A stretch of 35,656 nt of DNA from Hyphomicrobiales bacterium (GCA_025356415.1 JANXTB010000242.1:1-35656), one strand, 5' to 3'; shown: positions 1 to 8,074, counted from the first letter of the stretch. The notes: generated by a model from the sequence alone, not told the origin. Numbers and translations are program-made.

Positions 1-229
1 CATCCGCTGATCCGTTCGTAATATCGCTCGCGCGCTCGCGGGGGCTCACGGTGGTCACTGAAGAAAGTCCAGGGACCGATAATAAGCCAAAAATACCTTT
101 TGTGTGCGGTGCCTACAGGGTGAGGTGCATCTCCCTCTTGGAATTCTTGCGCGCGGAGAAATGGGTTATCGGCAGGCCGTGAACTGTTTATCACGGTCGC
201 GGCCGGCGCTCCGCATGCTCCGGGCGCGC

Positions 230-525
230 CTAGCGGTTAGCCGGATCGCCGTATCGACGCTCGCACCCGTAGCCGACGAAGCACTGACGCGTGTCGGCGG
301 TAGCCAGCCATCGCGGTTCGGCCTGTTCGTCCCGCTGGCAGAATGCGCGGCTCGCAACATAGCGATCGTAGAGGTTGGGGCAGGTTCCGAGCACGATCGC
401 GCCGGATTGGCGAACGATGCCGGCTGCTTGGCCGCAGGACATCCGCAACGTGTCGGGGGCCCTTGGGCGAAAACAGCCGTCTGACAAGCGATCAAGAACG
501 AAATCGACGTGAGCGTGCGGACCAT
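230..525 (-). pseudogene. Small secreted Cys-containing protein, frameshifted after the signal peptide
   Basis: The start has a strong ribosome site (GGAGGGGAAG before ATG at 525). The first ~21 residues form a signal peptide ending in VFAQ. The mature part (APDTLRMSCGQAAGIV, then LYDRYV and CFVGYGC) lies in another reading frame. The switch is at about 458-468, within CAAGGGCCCCCGAC; one extra base after CAAGG would rejoin the frames as AQGAPDTLRM. I recognise the mature part as a small periplasmic protein type common in bradyrhizobia, without known function. Four cysteines suggest disulfides after export. It is either a recent pseudogene or a sequencing error in a G/C run. Confidence 0.7.
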
Positions 526-654
526 CTTCCCCTCCTACCTTGCTGAGCAGGAACGAACGGCAATGCAAAAGGCTGCTATCGGCATCGGGGCTCTAGAATA
601 GGGGAGCACGCAAGCAACCCGTTGCCGGGTCGCGTCGCCAGTGCGCGCTTCCAA

Positions 655-861
655 TCAACCGCGGATTTTGCGCTTTCGCTTTGGCTCCTCGCCAGCGCTC
701 TTCAGCAGTTGCGTCTTCAAGTCGACGGAGCGATCGTATTTCGCCAGTAGATCGGCAAATGCTTCCTCTGCCAAATCCTGAAACGGCTGACCATTCTCTC
801 GCGCGAGCAAGTCGATCTGCGCCCAAGTCGCATCGTCAAATTGAACCCTCTTGCCCGGCAT
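655..861 (-). CDS. CopG/ribbon-helix-helix-like small protein
   Basis: A 68 aa protein starting MPGKRVQFDDATWAQIDLL and ending in a basic tail (KRKRKIRG). The opening strand (KRVQF) followed by two helices fits a ribbon-helix-helix-like fold, so DNA binding is possible. The DLAEEAFADLL helix is typical of small bradyrhizobial proteins of this type. The start lies 9 nt after the stop of a 44 aa membrane peptide (871-1005), so the two probably share a transcript. A broken copy of the same pair lies at 16169-16330. No partner toxin is recognisable. The family call is by pattern only. Confidence 0.75.
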   Translation of the reverse strand: MPGKRVQFDDATWAQIDLLARENGQPFQDLAEEAFADLLAKYDRSVDLKTQLLKSAGEEPKRKRKIRG

Positions 862-870
862 CGTCGTGGC

Positions 871-1005
871 TCACTTGAAAAATGAAAGCGCCACCGGATA
901 GATGATCAGCAGGTAAGACAGAACGACTAGGATATTGCCAATTACTGCGCCGATCCGAGACGCAAGGTCAGTCGGTCTTGCCTGGGCAGCTTCGAAATAA
1001 GACAT
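871..1005 (-). CDS. 44 aa single-span membrane peptide
   Basis: The frame starts ATG at 1005 and encodes MSYFEAAQARPTDLASRIG, then one hydrophobic span (about residues 20-42, with GNILVVLSYLLII), ending SFFK. The ribosome site is weak (GGGA). The gene is supported by a second, gap-free copy at 16169-16303 with very similar amino acids (YFEAPEARPADLASRIG, GNILVVLSYLLI). It ends 9 nt before the CopG-like start at 861. I infer a small inner-membrane protein, with the soluble N-terminus probably cytoplasmic. Function unknown. Confidence 0.7.
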   Translation of the reverse strand: MSYFEAAQARPTDLASRIGAVIGNILVVLSYLLIIYPVALSFFK

Positions 1006-1056
1006 ATTGGTCCCGTGCGTGTTTGAGTGCAGCTTCGGAGACGAGCGTACTTCGCT

Positions 1057-1676
1057 TTAGCGCCTGACCCAATCCGGATTCTTCGTATTGATCCAGTCTG
1101 CAGTCGGGCCGGCCCTGTACTTCGACCCGAGCCGCTTCGACACGATGCCCTCCAGCCCGAGCGTGCAGGTATGCGTGAAGACTGTGGCGCTCTCGCCCTC
1201 GATTGCTCGCTCAGCATAACAGTCGGCGGCGCGACGACGAGCAGCTCGGCGAGCATCCGGCGACGCCGCTTTATCGGCTGATCGCGAAAGTCGAGACCGT
1301 CGACCTCCAGCACATCGAAGGCGACCATGCTGGGGCCGGCGCTGGCCTCCCGGCTCCGGAGCGCGTCGAATGCGGAATGGCCATCTGGATGAAAGAGCAC
1401 AGCCTCGCCGTCGAGGACGCAGTTGATGCCGATCGCGGCCATGCCTTGTGCGACGCCGGTGAAGTGGTTCGTGTAATCCCTCCTGTTCCGCGACCAGATC
1501 CGCACGCGGCGGCCGTCCTGCTCGACGCGGGCGATCAGACGATAGCCGTCGTGCTTGACTTCATGCAGCCAGCCCGGGCCCGAGGGCGGCGTCTGGGCGA
1601 GCGTCGGCTGGCAGGTTTCGAGGAAGCCGGCAGGCGTCGGGCGGCGCTCGCGGGCGAGTTTGCGGATCCCATGCAT
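1057..1676 (-). pseudogene. Stand-alone ATP-dependent DNA ligase (LigD-ligase type), frameshifted
   Basis: The product begins near MHGIRKLARERR and carries the nucleotidyltransferase motif I (EVKHDGYR, Lys41 expected to take the AMP) and the LDGEAV motif at about residue 88. After VMLSEQ the frame is lost at about 1200/1201. In the next frame the protein resumes as EGESATVF, then LGLEGIVSKRLGSKYRAGP and DWINTKNPDWVRR, ending TAA at 1057-1059. The GLEGIVSKR and K-x-K/N-NP segments are the late adenylation motifs of the family. A single-base deletion explains the break. Rejoined length is about 205 aa, usual for the short stand-alone ligases associated with bacterial end joining. The product is probably inactive as sequenced, since motifs IV-V are out of frame. 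Confidence 0.8.
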
Positions 1677-1866
1677 GTTCAGATAGAGGCATAGGCGCCG
1701 TGGGTCGTCGACCTAAGCCCTGAGATCCGGGAACGCCGCCCCGCACTGATCCACCATCGCCTGGGGCCCGCCCAGCTCTGAATGGCCGCGCACGCTAATT
1801 TCCCATGCGGAGCTCCTGCACCAATGCCCGATTGGTGGTCCATCATCAGAATGCTTGCCTGAACAT

Positions 1867-1884
1867 GTAATGTTATATAGTTAC
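1867..1884 (+). promoter_or_regulatory. Zur-like operator
   Basis: GTAATGTTATATAGTTAC is an imperfect palindrome 28 nt before the start of the metal-binding protein gene. It resembles the AT-rich TGTTATA-centred boxes bound by the zinc repressor Zur in alphaproteobacteria. The position and neighbour suggest repression by zinc. The match was judged by eye only. Confidence 0.5.
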
Positions 1885-1912
1885 GATTATCGGTCGACGG
1901 GGATGTTGCGAA

Positions 1913-2824
1913 ATGACGACAAGAACATGGTTCATGGCCGGCTTTGCGGCCACAATGCTGGGGAGCGCGACCGTAAAGGCAGCGGAGGTTCAGGTAGTCG
2001 CGAGCTTCTCGATTTTGGGGGACATGGTCAGCCGAGTTGGCGGCGACCGCGTCAGCGTCACGACATTAGTAGGCCCGAATGGGGATGCTCACGAATATCA
2101 GCCCACGCCCATAGACATCCAAAAGGTCGCCACAGCGCGGGTGCTGGTCTTCAACGGGCTCGGGCTGGAAGGTTGGATGACCCGACTCCAAGGCTCGGCA
2201 AACTTCCATGGCACGGTCGTCACAGCCTCCAAGGGCGTGAAGCCGCAGCAGATGGAAGACGAAGATGCGCCTAAGGGCAAGCAGCGGAAAGTGAGTGATC
2301 CACATGCCTGGCAGAACCTCGCGAACGGCCGCGTGTACGTCCGCAATATCCAAGAGGGGCTGACGGCCGCAGACCCGGGTGGCCAGGACGTTTATCAATC
2401 GAACGCGGCTCGGCTGATTGCTGAAATTGACGCGCTCGAACCGGACGTGTATCGGGCAATTCAGGCGATACCACCAGAGCGGCGCAAGATCATCACAACC
2501 CATGACGCTTTCGGGTATTTCGCGACTGCATACGGAATGCAGTTCATTGCCCCGCAAGGCATCTCAACGGAGAGTGAGCCGACGGCTCGTGATATGGCGA
2601 AGATCATCCGTCAGATCAAGGTAGGGAAAATCCCGGCAGTCTTCGTGGAGAACATCTCCAGTTCGAGGTTGCTGGATCAGATCGGTCGGGAGTCGGGGGC
2701 GAAGATTGGCGGCAAGCTATTCTCAGACGCCTTGTCGGAGCCTGATGGTCCTGCCCCGAACTACGTTGCGATGTTCCGACATAATGTCGATACGCTGAGA
2801 AACGCGCTCGCATCAGACAAATAG
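1913..2824 (+). CDS. Zinc/manganese-type ABC transporter substrate-binding protein (ZnuA/AztC-like)
   Basis: A 303 aa periplasmic protein of the cluster A-I (ZnuA-like) family. A signal peptide runs to about residue 24. The expected metal ligands are His60 (DAHEYQPTP), His131 (DPHAWQN), His197 (TTHDAFGYF) and Asp272 (LFSDAL). The region between the first two histidines is a short acidic stretch (MEDED, then KGKQRK) rather than the His-rich loop of many ZnuA proteins. The DPHAWQNLANG segment resembles AztC-like proteins. No permease or ATPase gene is adjacent, so it would have to feed a transporter encoded elsewhere. The Zur-like box upstream suggests zinc. The next gene, an outer-membrane barrel, starts 36 nt downstream on the same strand. 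Confidence 0.88.
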   Translation: MTTRTWFMAGFAATMLGSATVKAAEVQVVASFSILGDMVSRVGGDRVSVTTLVGPNGDAHEYQPTPIDIQKVATARVLVFNGLGLEGWMTRLQGSANFHGTVVTASKGVKPQQMEDEDAPKGKQRKVSDPHAWQNLANGRVYVRNIQEGLTAADPGGQDVYQSNAARLIAEIDALEPDVYRAIQAIPPERRKIITTHDAFGYFATAYGMQFIAPQGISTESEPTARDMAKIIRQIKVGKIPAVFVENISSSRLLDQIGRESGAKIGGKLFSDALSEPDGPAPNYVAMFRHNVDTLRNALASDK

Positions 2825-2860
2825 GCAATCCCCATCATCGACATGGCTCAAGGAGTCGAG

Positions 2861-3775
2861 ATGTCATCGCGTGCGCTATACGTTGCAGCACTTTTTTTTC
2901 TTCCCACTTTGGCTGAAGCGGCTGATCTGACCGAGAGAACAGGTAAAGCTGCTGGCAATCCCGTCGACTCCGCCGAGTCTCCGGATGTGCCCGGTGGCGA
3001 CATCTTCGGGTTCACCAGCGGCACTGATGTGGGCAAGGTAGGCGACCGTGGCATTGCGCTTGAGAACTCAGGGGCGTACGGCATCAGCAATGGCCGTTGG
3101 CGTGGGCTCTCGCAGAAGCTGGAGTTCTCTGGCACGTTCGTTGAGAACTGGTCCTTTGCTGCCTCGTTGTTCGGGGTCTGGTCGAGCCTCAAGACCAGCA
3201 GCGACTTCCCAGATCGAACTGCTTACAATTTCGATGGTGTCTCTGTCGAAGCCCGCTACCGAGCCATCGAGCGCACAGCCACGAACCCATTCGCGGTGAC
3301 CCTTGCAATCGAGCCACGATGGAGTCGCATTGACGGTATCAGCGGGCTGTATTCTCCGTCGTATGGGGCGGAGTTCAAGGCGCAGGTTGATGCACCTGTT
3401 GCAGATCGCTTATATTGGGCGGCCAATGCCAATTTCGTGATTGGGCGGTCGCGCGATCCCCTTAACTTGACATGGACCAACGGCTCGGAGTCGGTCCTCT
3501 CCACGGCGCTCACGTACGAACTGATGAAGGACACGCTCTTCATCGGTGCGGAGGTTCGATGGCAGCATACGTGGCGCACCGGATTTTTCGGAGGACTTGA
3601 AGGGCAAGCTCTCTACGCTGGGCCGTCTGTTGCATGGAAGCCGGCTGACAACATCATGCTGAATGCGGTCCTTCTTCCGCAGGTCAGGGGTAAGGCTCGT
3701 GGTGTCTCGGGCCCACTCGATCTCGACAATTTTGAGCGCGCTAATTACCGGGTAAAGCTCGCAATCGGATTCTGA
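2861..3775 (+). CDS. Outer-membrane beta-barrel protein, probably zinc-regulated
   Basis: A 304 aa protein. I place the start at 2861 (AAGGAG six bases before ATG) rather than 2843. The signal peptide ends near AEAAD. The mature chain has alternating amphipathic strands rich in Trp, Tyr and Gly and ends in the strand RANYRVKLAIGF, with the terminal Phe typical of barrels inserted by the BAM complex. There is no TonB box or plug, so this is not a ZnuD-type receptor. Being downstream of the zinc-type binding protein suggests a passive channel or outer-membrane partner for metal uptake under zinc limitation; that role is inferred from position. Confidence 0.75.
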   Translation: MSSRALYVAALFFLPTLAEAADLTERTGKAAGNPVDSAESPDVPGGDIFGFTSGTDVGKVGDRGIALENSGAYGISNGRWRGLSQKLEFSGTFVENWSFAASLFGVWSSLKTSSDFPDRTAYNFDGVSVEARYRAIERTATNPFAVTLAIEPRWSRIDGISGLYSPSYGAEFKAQVDAPVADRLYWAANANFVIGRSRDPLNLTWTNGSESVLSTALTYELMKDTLFIGAEVRWQHTWRTGFFGGLEGQALYAGPSVAWKPADNIMLNAVLLPQVRGKARGVSGPLDLDNFERANYRVKLAIGF

Positions 3776-3938
3776 CGAACCATCAGGCCGCGCCTCTTTC
3801 AGCGGCCGCCCAAGCCTGGCCCGAACCACGGGAATTTCCTTCCGGTTACCCAACAAGGATCAAGTCGGAGTTGCCCGGAGCTGCCGCAAAACCGCCGCCT
3901 TGCCCGCCTCTGGAAGGAGCGCGGACAGGGGCGTGAAG

Positions 3939-4160
3939 TCACCACGAGACAATCAGCTCGCAGCCGTGACCAGCTGTCGAGACCGACGTGCGGCTCTCAA
4001 CATTATGAGGTGGGTGATAATATCGGCAGGTCCTAATCTGATGATCGCTATCATACGACGACGCGACGAGCCCCGCCTTTCCAGACAGGTAGAGATAGCC
4101 TCCCAGAGAGGAAACGAGGACAGTCGCCATCACCAGAATGGTCCCCAGAATATGCGCCAC
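3939..4160 (-). CDS. Small membrane-anchored protein (tentative)
   Basis: The frame encodes one hydrophobic span near the N-terminus (HILGTILVMATVLVSSLGGY) followed by a short tail with two cysteines. The most plausible start is GTG at 4160, preceded by GAGAGG; a TTG at 4181 is the alternative. The size and layout match other tiny exported or membrane proteins nearby. I know no family for it. Confidence 0.4.
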   Translation of the reverse strand: MAHILGTILVMATVLVSSLGGYLYLSGKAGLVASSYDSDHQIRTCRYYHPPHNVESRTSVSTAGHGCELIVSW

Positions 4161-4181
4161 CGACGACCTCTCAGTGAACAA

Positions 4182-4200
4182 GGAGGCTAATAAAGCCTCC
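4182..4200. other. Perfect short inverted repeat
   Basis: GGAGGCT, five-base loop AATAA, AGCCTCC. It lies just upstream of the small membrane gene read leftward. There is no T-run, so it may be a regulatory hairpin rather than a terminator. Confidence 0.4.
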
Positions 4201-4652
4201 GGTGAGTGCTGCGGTTAAAACGCTGATGCAATCGATCAAGTGCTTGGTGAGTACGTCGCTGGGCATGGCTTCCAAGTCCTAAATAGCTTCTATGCCGGCG
4301 GTTATAGCGATGCCGTTATTTTGAGCAAAAGAGTCTTTCGTATTTGATGAAATATTAAGGTTTCTAGCGACAGGCACGGCACAGCACCATTGAACGCCCA
4401 ATTCGGCGAGCAGATGGGCCAAGCCCCCGACCCATGCGGTGCTCATGAGCCGGACTTTGAGCGGAGCTGTTTTTGCCTCACTCCGCGCGCCGAGCGCAGC
4501 GATCGTCCCAAGAACAAGGTTGGACAGATGTCAAAAAATGCAGGTGCTTGCAGGACAGAACAGGAACAAGCAGTTTTTTCCAATGGAAGTCCATCACGAA
4601 AACGTGTAGATCATCCATCGCCATGATTAATGCCTAGGCAGGAGGTCCTGTC
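4201..4652. other. Stretch without a recognisable gene
   Basis: Only short frames of poor composition are present, including one of 78 codons at 4390-4626 that I do not believe. The AT-rich part (4280-4370) could hold promoter elements. The right end carries AGGAGG at 4639-4644, the ribosome site of the next gene. Confidence 0.5.
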
Positions 4653-4889
4653 GTGCCCCGATTTTTCCTGCACCATGTCCTGCGCGGTGATCGCATTGAG
4701 GACGAAGACGGTTACGTCTTCGACGACGTCGGCGCTGCGGAATGGGAAGCCGTCTTGGACATCCGATCTGTCGTCGGCCATGCGTTATTGGCAGGCGGCA
4801 CAATCCCAGACGTCCATGTTGAAATCGTCGACGAGAATGGCCGATCCGTATCGATGATCAGGCACGAGGACGCCCTGAAGCCGTCTTAA
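4653..4889 (+). CDS. DUF6894-type small protein
   Basis: A 78 aa protein starting at GTG 4653, with AGGAGG eight bases upstream. MPRFFLHHVLRGDRIEDEDG followed by F-D-D-x-x-A-A is the typical opening of DUF6894: an aromatic strand, then D-x-x-G, then an acidic patch. The C-terminus (VEIVDENGRSV) also matches the family's last strand. The family is abundant in rhizobia and has no established function; the protein is probably cytoplasmic. Confidence 0.85.
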   Translation: MPRFFLHHVLRGDRIEDEDGYVFDDVGAAEWEAVLDIRSVVGHALLAGGTIPDVHVEIVDENGRSVSMIRHEDALKPS

Positions 4890-4907
4890 CGCTGTCTCGG
4901 CTCGGGT

Positions 4908-5105
4908 TTATTGTTCCGACTGCGTCACTCGGCCGGACAACGCGGCATTGGCCGCGATTTCGAGCCGCAGTTGAGTGACCTTGTCGGCCAATTCCAGCCA
5001 GAGTTGCGCGATCATGATGTGGCTGAGGCGCATGGCCTCAGGCACTGTCTCCGCCTCGCGCAGACAGTCCTTCGCCAACGCGCGGTAATCCTCAGCACTT
5101 TTCAC
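4908..5105 (-). CDS. Conserved 65 aa alpha-helical protein, copy 1 of a duplicated cassette
   Basis: Starts at GTG 5105, with AGGAG eight bases upstream; the copy at 13774 has ATG at the equivalent place, which fixes this start. The protein (KSAEDYRALAKDCLREAETV, then SHIMIAQLWLELADKVTQLRLE) is helical and soluble. It belongs to a loose group of small rhizobial proteins with Y-R-x-x-A-x-x-C and W-L-x-L-A patterns. Copy 2 (64 aa) is nearly identical through residue 52. It is divergent from the 35 aa membrane peptide at 5310 across a 204 bp gap; copy 2 has the same arrangement. Function unknown. Confidence 0.75.
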   Translation of the reverse strand: MKSAEDYRALAKDCLREAETVPEAMRLSHIMIAQLWLELADKVTQLRLEIAANAALSGRVTQSEQ

Positions 5106-5309
5106 GATGACGCTCCTGTTGCACAGGGCGTGAATGTCGCAAACTAAATACAGTCGCAATCATTATCAGTGTTTCATAGCATAATACGTAACGACGCCAT
5201 TAATAGAATCAAAGAAATTAAATTTCGAGATATCCTCCAGAGTGTGCCATCCGGTTAGCTTGCTAAAGCGTAAGTCCGTGCGAATGCTTCGATTAAGGAG
5301 AGCGCGCGA

Positions 5310-5417
5310 ATGCGGTTTCGATCCTATTTCCCCCAAGATTTCGGAATCTTTGAAGTCCTGATGTCAGGCGTGATCTTGGTTGCCGCAACGTGTGCGGTCG
5401 TCGTTATGGGCCCGTAG
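5310..5417 (+). CDS. 35 aa membrane peptide, copy 1 of a duplicated cassette
   Basis: ATG at 5310 follows AAGGAG by nine bases. The peptide MRFRSYFPQDFGIFEVLMSG continues into a hydrophobic span (VILVAATCAVVVM) and ends GP-stop. The copy at 13407-13568 (opposite strand) shares MRFRSYFP, the span and MGP, plus about 65 bp of upstream DNA. That conservation is why I accept so short a gene. It is divergent from the 65 aa gene. Probably a small inner-membrane peptide of unknown role. Confidence 0.65.
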   Translation: MRFRSYFPQDFGIFEVLMSGVILVAATCAVVVMGP

Positions 5418-5849
5418 CCAGCGAGGCGACGGCCTACAAACAAATACGAGCGACCAGCGGGACAATTGAAAACGGCCCCGCGATACGCAACACGCGGAGC
5501 CGCCTCTTCGGCGCAGGACAACGCCATAGCTGCACACTAGGACGGGGGTGTTACGAAAAGTGTAGTGGGATGCGCGTCTTCGCGTAACAATTCCCGGGAC
5601 GTCGTCAAGAATGTTGATGATGAACGGTCTCAGATCTTGTCGTCGGCTGTTCCATTACCGGGCCGTTTCGCGATGCGATCTCAGTTTAGGTTCGCGCTCG
5701 GACAGGAGTTGCACCTGTCGCCGTCTTGCGGCGGCGTTCTCTCGCGAGGCGTTCGACGACTATTTAGGCTAGGGCGTCGGCTTTAAGCCCATTCCAGACA
5801 TCGTGCGGCCCTTTAGGTTCGGTGTATTGCGATTATCCATAGGCCCACC
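5418..5849. other. Intergenic stretch with one hairpin
   Basis: A hairpin at 5473-5502 (CGGCCCCGCG pairing with CGCGGAGCCG, one mismatch, ten-base loop) lies downstream of the 35 aa gene and may end its transcript, though no T-run follows. Nothing else in this stretch reads as a gene. Confidence 0.4.
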
Positions 5850-6314
5850 ATGATCAGAAAAGCCGTCGAGGGTGACGAGGCCAGCATCCGCAATTGCGCG
5901 GAGAAAGCATATGACCGCTACGTGGCGCTCATCGGTCGAAAGCCGGCGCCTATGGTCGCGGACTTCCCGTCGCAGATCGCCGCTGGGTACGTTTACGTTG
6001 CTACAGACGAGCAAGGCGCCATTCTCGGTTTCATCGTGTTCCACGAACGGGCTAAGCACATTATGCTGGAGAACGTGGCGGTTTTCCCCCATGCCGCCGG
6101 ACAGGGCGTCGGCAAGGCGCTTATCAGGTTTTGCGAGGATGTGGCTCGCCAACGCGGAGCGGAATCCGTCCACCTCTACACAAATGAGAAAATGGTAGAG
6201 AACCTCCAGATTTACCCGAGACTGGGTTATGTCGAGGTCAATCGGCGCACGGACGACGGCTTCAACCGCGTCTACTTTGAGAAGTCCTTATCCGAAGGAG
6301 GGCGGGGCCCCTGA
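5850..6314 (+). CDS. GNAT-family N-acetyltransferase
   Basis: A 154 aa single-domain GNAT enzyme, predicted to move an acetyl group from acetyl-CoA to an amine. The N-terminal MIRKAVEGDEASI strand-helix, the central strand IMLENVAVFP and the acetyl-CoA-binding loop AAGQGVGKALI (about residues 82-92) are all present. The C-terminal LYTNEKMVENLQIYPRLGY matches the family's motif with the late Tyr. The length is usual. The substrate cannot be told. The ribosome site is weak. A strong hairpin follows at 6331-6357. Nothing nearby suggests a pathway. Confidence 0.88.
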   Translation: MIRKAVEGDEASIRNCAEKAYDRYVALIGRKPAPMVADFPSQIAAGYVYVATDEQGAILGFIVFHERAKHIMLENVAVFPHAAGQGVGKALIRFCEDVARQRGAESVHLYTNEKMVENLQIYPRLGYVEVNRRTDDGFNRVYFEKSLSEGGRGP

Positions 6315-6330
6315 TGCCCAGCCGATTAGA

Positions 6331-6357
6331 AACCGGAGCCTATTTCTTGCTCCGGTT
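6331..6357 (+). terminator. Hairpin after the GNAT gene
   Basis: AACCGGAGC and GCTCCGGTT form a perfect nine-base stem with a nine-base loop, 17 nt after the GNAT stop. Only a loose T-rich stretch follows (CGCTTGTTTG), so it is probably a terminator but not a canonical one. Confidence 0.55.
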
Positions 6358-6550
6358 CGCTTGTTTGCTGAGGATTTTCAGATCGCGAGTCGATCCGTCA
6401 CCCGGCGTACTAAGCGGGTTGCGGTCGACGTGATCCGATGGCCGCGCCGACCGTCGAAATGAACGGCTTGCGCGCACCATGCGGGATCAGTTCGCATCGT
6501 CGTCCTTCTCTGGCGTAGTCCCGGAGTCGCCAAAGCTACCTACTGCGATG

Positions 6551-6769
6551 TCAGTCATCGTCGTCGTCATCATCATCATCCCACATGCATACCGGATCGT
6601 TCGGGCGTTGCGTGCAGTACTCGGTCATAATCGCGATGCACGCGGGATGAGATGGATTTTTTAAGCAAAAGGCTTCCGAGCTTTGAGCGCCGGACTGCGC
6701 GGAACTCTCAATCGCGATCGCCGGAAGCAAGACAATCGACGAAATTAGCACGAGATGTAGGCGGGTCAT
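6551..6769 (-). CDS. Secreted four-Cys peptide with poly-aspartate tail (paralogue 1)
   Basis: A 72 aa protein with GGAGG five bases before ATG 6769. The signal peptide ends near ESSAQ. The mature part has four cysteines in the pattern C-x3-P-x-H-P-A-C, then C-x3-P-N-D-P-x-C, followed by Trp and nine Asp encoded by a GAT/GAC run (6554-6580). Paralogues lie at 25074-25292 (tail DDDEED) and 30611-30724 (cut short). I infer a small periplasmic or secreted protein with two disulfides and an acidic tail that might bind divalent metal. No known family comes to mind. Confidence 0.75.
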   Translation of the reverse strand: MTRLHLVLISSIVLLPAIAIESSAQSGAQSSEAFCLKNPSHPACIAIMTEYCTQRPNDPVCMWDDDDDDDDD

Positions 6770-6994
6770 GTGATCCTCCGCTGGTTCGCGCCGTCGATTG
6801 CGAGACAGTGATCCTGATCCTTTGTTTTTTCAAGAGGCTGCACGAAAAAGCCCCCGCCGCAGCGACGTCCTGGATGGAAAGAAATTCGCCGCTCATGAGC
6901 GAGGGTTCGCCCTCCCCGCGTCATTGAACAGATGGCCTACTGTGCCTTGTGGGGACAAAATGAGATGCTTCGTGCGGCACAGAGGGAGGAAGCT

Positions 6995-7207
6995 ATGAGC
7001 ACTCTTACACTCGTCGGCGTAACCCATGAATTTGAGAAGAAGCGTTCTTTGGCGATTCTGGTGTGGAACGACGATCCCGAGAAGAAGATTTCAGTGCCGA
7101 TTCCATTTGGCTGCCCGTTTGATAGCACGCGGCAGGAGGCCGAGAAGGCTGTCCGCGACCTTGCGAACGAGATGATGACAATCGCGGTGCACGATGGGGA
7201 GCATTGA
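6995..7207 (+). CDS. Conserved 70 aa hypothetical protein
   Basis: Starts at ATG 6995 after GGGAGGAAGCT; the longer frame from 6932 has no ribosome site. The protein MSTLTLVGVTHEFEKKRSLA begins with strands and ends with a helix (EAEKAVRDLANEMMTIA). It is soluble, without cysteines at useful spacing. I do not recognise a named family. A seven-base hairpin follows at 7218-7239. Confidence 0.6.
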   Translation: MSTLTLVGVTHEFEKKRSLAILVWNDDPEKKISVPIPFGCPFDSTRQEAEKAVRDLANEMMTIAVHDGEH

Positions 7208-7217
7208 GAATGCAGGG

Positions 7218-7239
7218 CGCGCCTGCTGAAATAGGCGCG
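7218..7239 (+). terminator. Short GC-rich hairpin
   Basis: CGCGCCT and AGGCGCG pair perfectly around an eight-base loop, 11 nt after the preceding stop. There is no T-run; possible terminator shared with the convergent gene ending at 7273. Confidence 0.35.
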
Positions 7240-7272
7240 ACCTGATCGTTCGTCAGAACCCGATTGCGAGCT

Positions 7273-7551
7273 TCACTCGGTAGTTAGCGCGCTTAAAATT
7301 GTCGAGATCGAGCCGGCCGGCGACACTACGAGCCTTACCGCTGACCTCCGGAAGAAGAAATCATGCCGGTTCGTCAGGACAAACGCGACGGCGTCGATTG
7401 AGGAAAGGAGCTCCGAGGCCGCGACATACAGAGGGCCGTTGATCTGCATGCGGCTCATAGCAATCGCAACGTCGTGGCGGCAAGATTTCAGCGCCGCGAG
7501 CAATTGCTCAGGGTCGATAAGATCGTCCGATAGTTTGGGCCGCCGCGCCAT
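7273..7551 (-). CDS. Conserved 92 aa hypothetical protein
   Basis: The frame starts MARRPKLSDDLIDPEQLLAA and continues with helical segments (SRMQINGPLYVAASELLSSI, then DAVAFVLTN) and FFFRR. The pattern of a G-P-x-Y-x-A-A helix followed by I-D-A-V-A-x-V-L-T is one I associate with small bradyrhizobial proteins without function. It is convergent with the 70 aa gene on its left and divergent from 7637 on its right. Composition fits coding DNA. Confidence 0.6.
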   Translation of the reverse strand: MARRPKLSDDLIDPEQLLAALKSCRHDVAIAMSRMQINGPLYVAASELLSSIDAVAFVLTNRHDFFFRRSAVRLVVSPAGSISTILSALTTE

Positions 7552-7636
7552 TTTTGTTCCGCTTTTGTTCTAAGCTGAAACAACATACGATTGCCGGACA
7601 CGCAAGCCCGCACACCGTTGTCCACAGGAGGTCACC

Positions 7637-7876
7637 ATGGCCGGAGTCACCTACTACGTCGCGCTTCCATTCACTCGGACAGAAGGTGGCGATCTGGTCG
7701 CAGGAGAGCCCAAGGAGTTGCAAAGCTCTGACGCGGCTCGGCGCGAGGCAGGACGCATGGCTTTGGACGGTACCGGAGCAGTTGCGTTCTCACGAACTGG
7801 CGATCCTCGGACGGGAGAGTTCGAGGATGCGAAAGTGATCGCCAGCTATGGAGAGGTTGGCGATATAGCCGTTTGA
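7637..7876 (+). CDS. Conserved 79 aa hypothetical protein
   Basis: A textbook ribosome site (AGGAGGTCACC) precedes ATG 7637. The protein MAGVTYYVALPFTRTEGGDL continues with an A-R-R-E-A helix and a final strand (AKVIASYGEVGD). The fold appears to be a small alpha/beta protein. Similar proteins are frequent in bradyrhizobia, with no known role. No signal peptide. Confidence 0.75.
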   Translation: MAGVTYYVALPFTRTEGGDLVAGEPKELQSSDAARREAGRMALDGTGAVAFSRTGDPRTGEFEDAKVIASYGEVGDIAV

Positions 7877-7955
7877 TGGCACCACTCGCGAGCGTCGGGC
7901 GGGGCAGCGTGCTTGCCTCCCCTGTAGCTTAAAGGGTCGTCGGTTTGGCGTCAGG

Positions 7956-8074
7956 ACCGATCAGCCTCAGGCAAACCCGCCCCACGGACTTGGGGGCATT
8001 CTGACGCAAGCGCAAGGAAAGGCGAAATTGATTTCGCTCGGGCGGTCGACGCCGGCATTGTCACGTCGTTCGCG
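7956..8074 (+). pseudogene. Inverted fragment of the glycosidase-like gene whose start lies at 8061-8420
   Basis: Read on the plus strand, this encodes TDQPQANPPHGLGGILTQAQ and, after one missing base at about 8016, KGEIDFARAVDAGIVTSFA. I recognise this as the segment that normally follows the N-terminal part encoded on the minus strand at 8061-8420 in large secreted GH79/heparanase-like proteins of bradyrhizobia. It is therefore in reverse orientation to its own N-terminus. The join is near the CTGCAG at 8075-8080. The family name is recalled, not searched. Confidence 0.5.

Noticed and set aside
1203-1694. 163-codon plus-strand frame
   Set aside because: Antisense to the ligase pseudogene, which has clear motifs.
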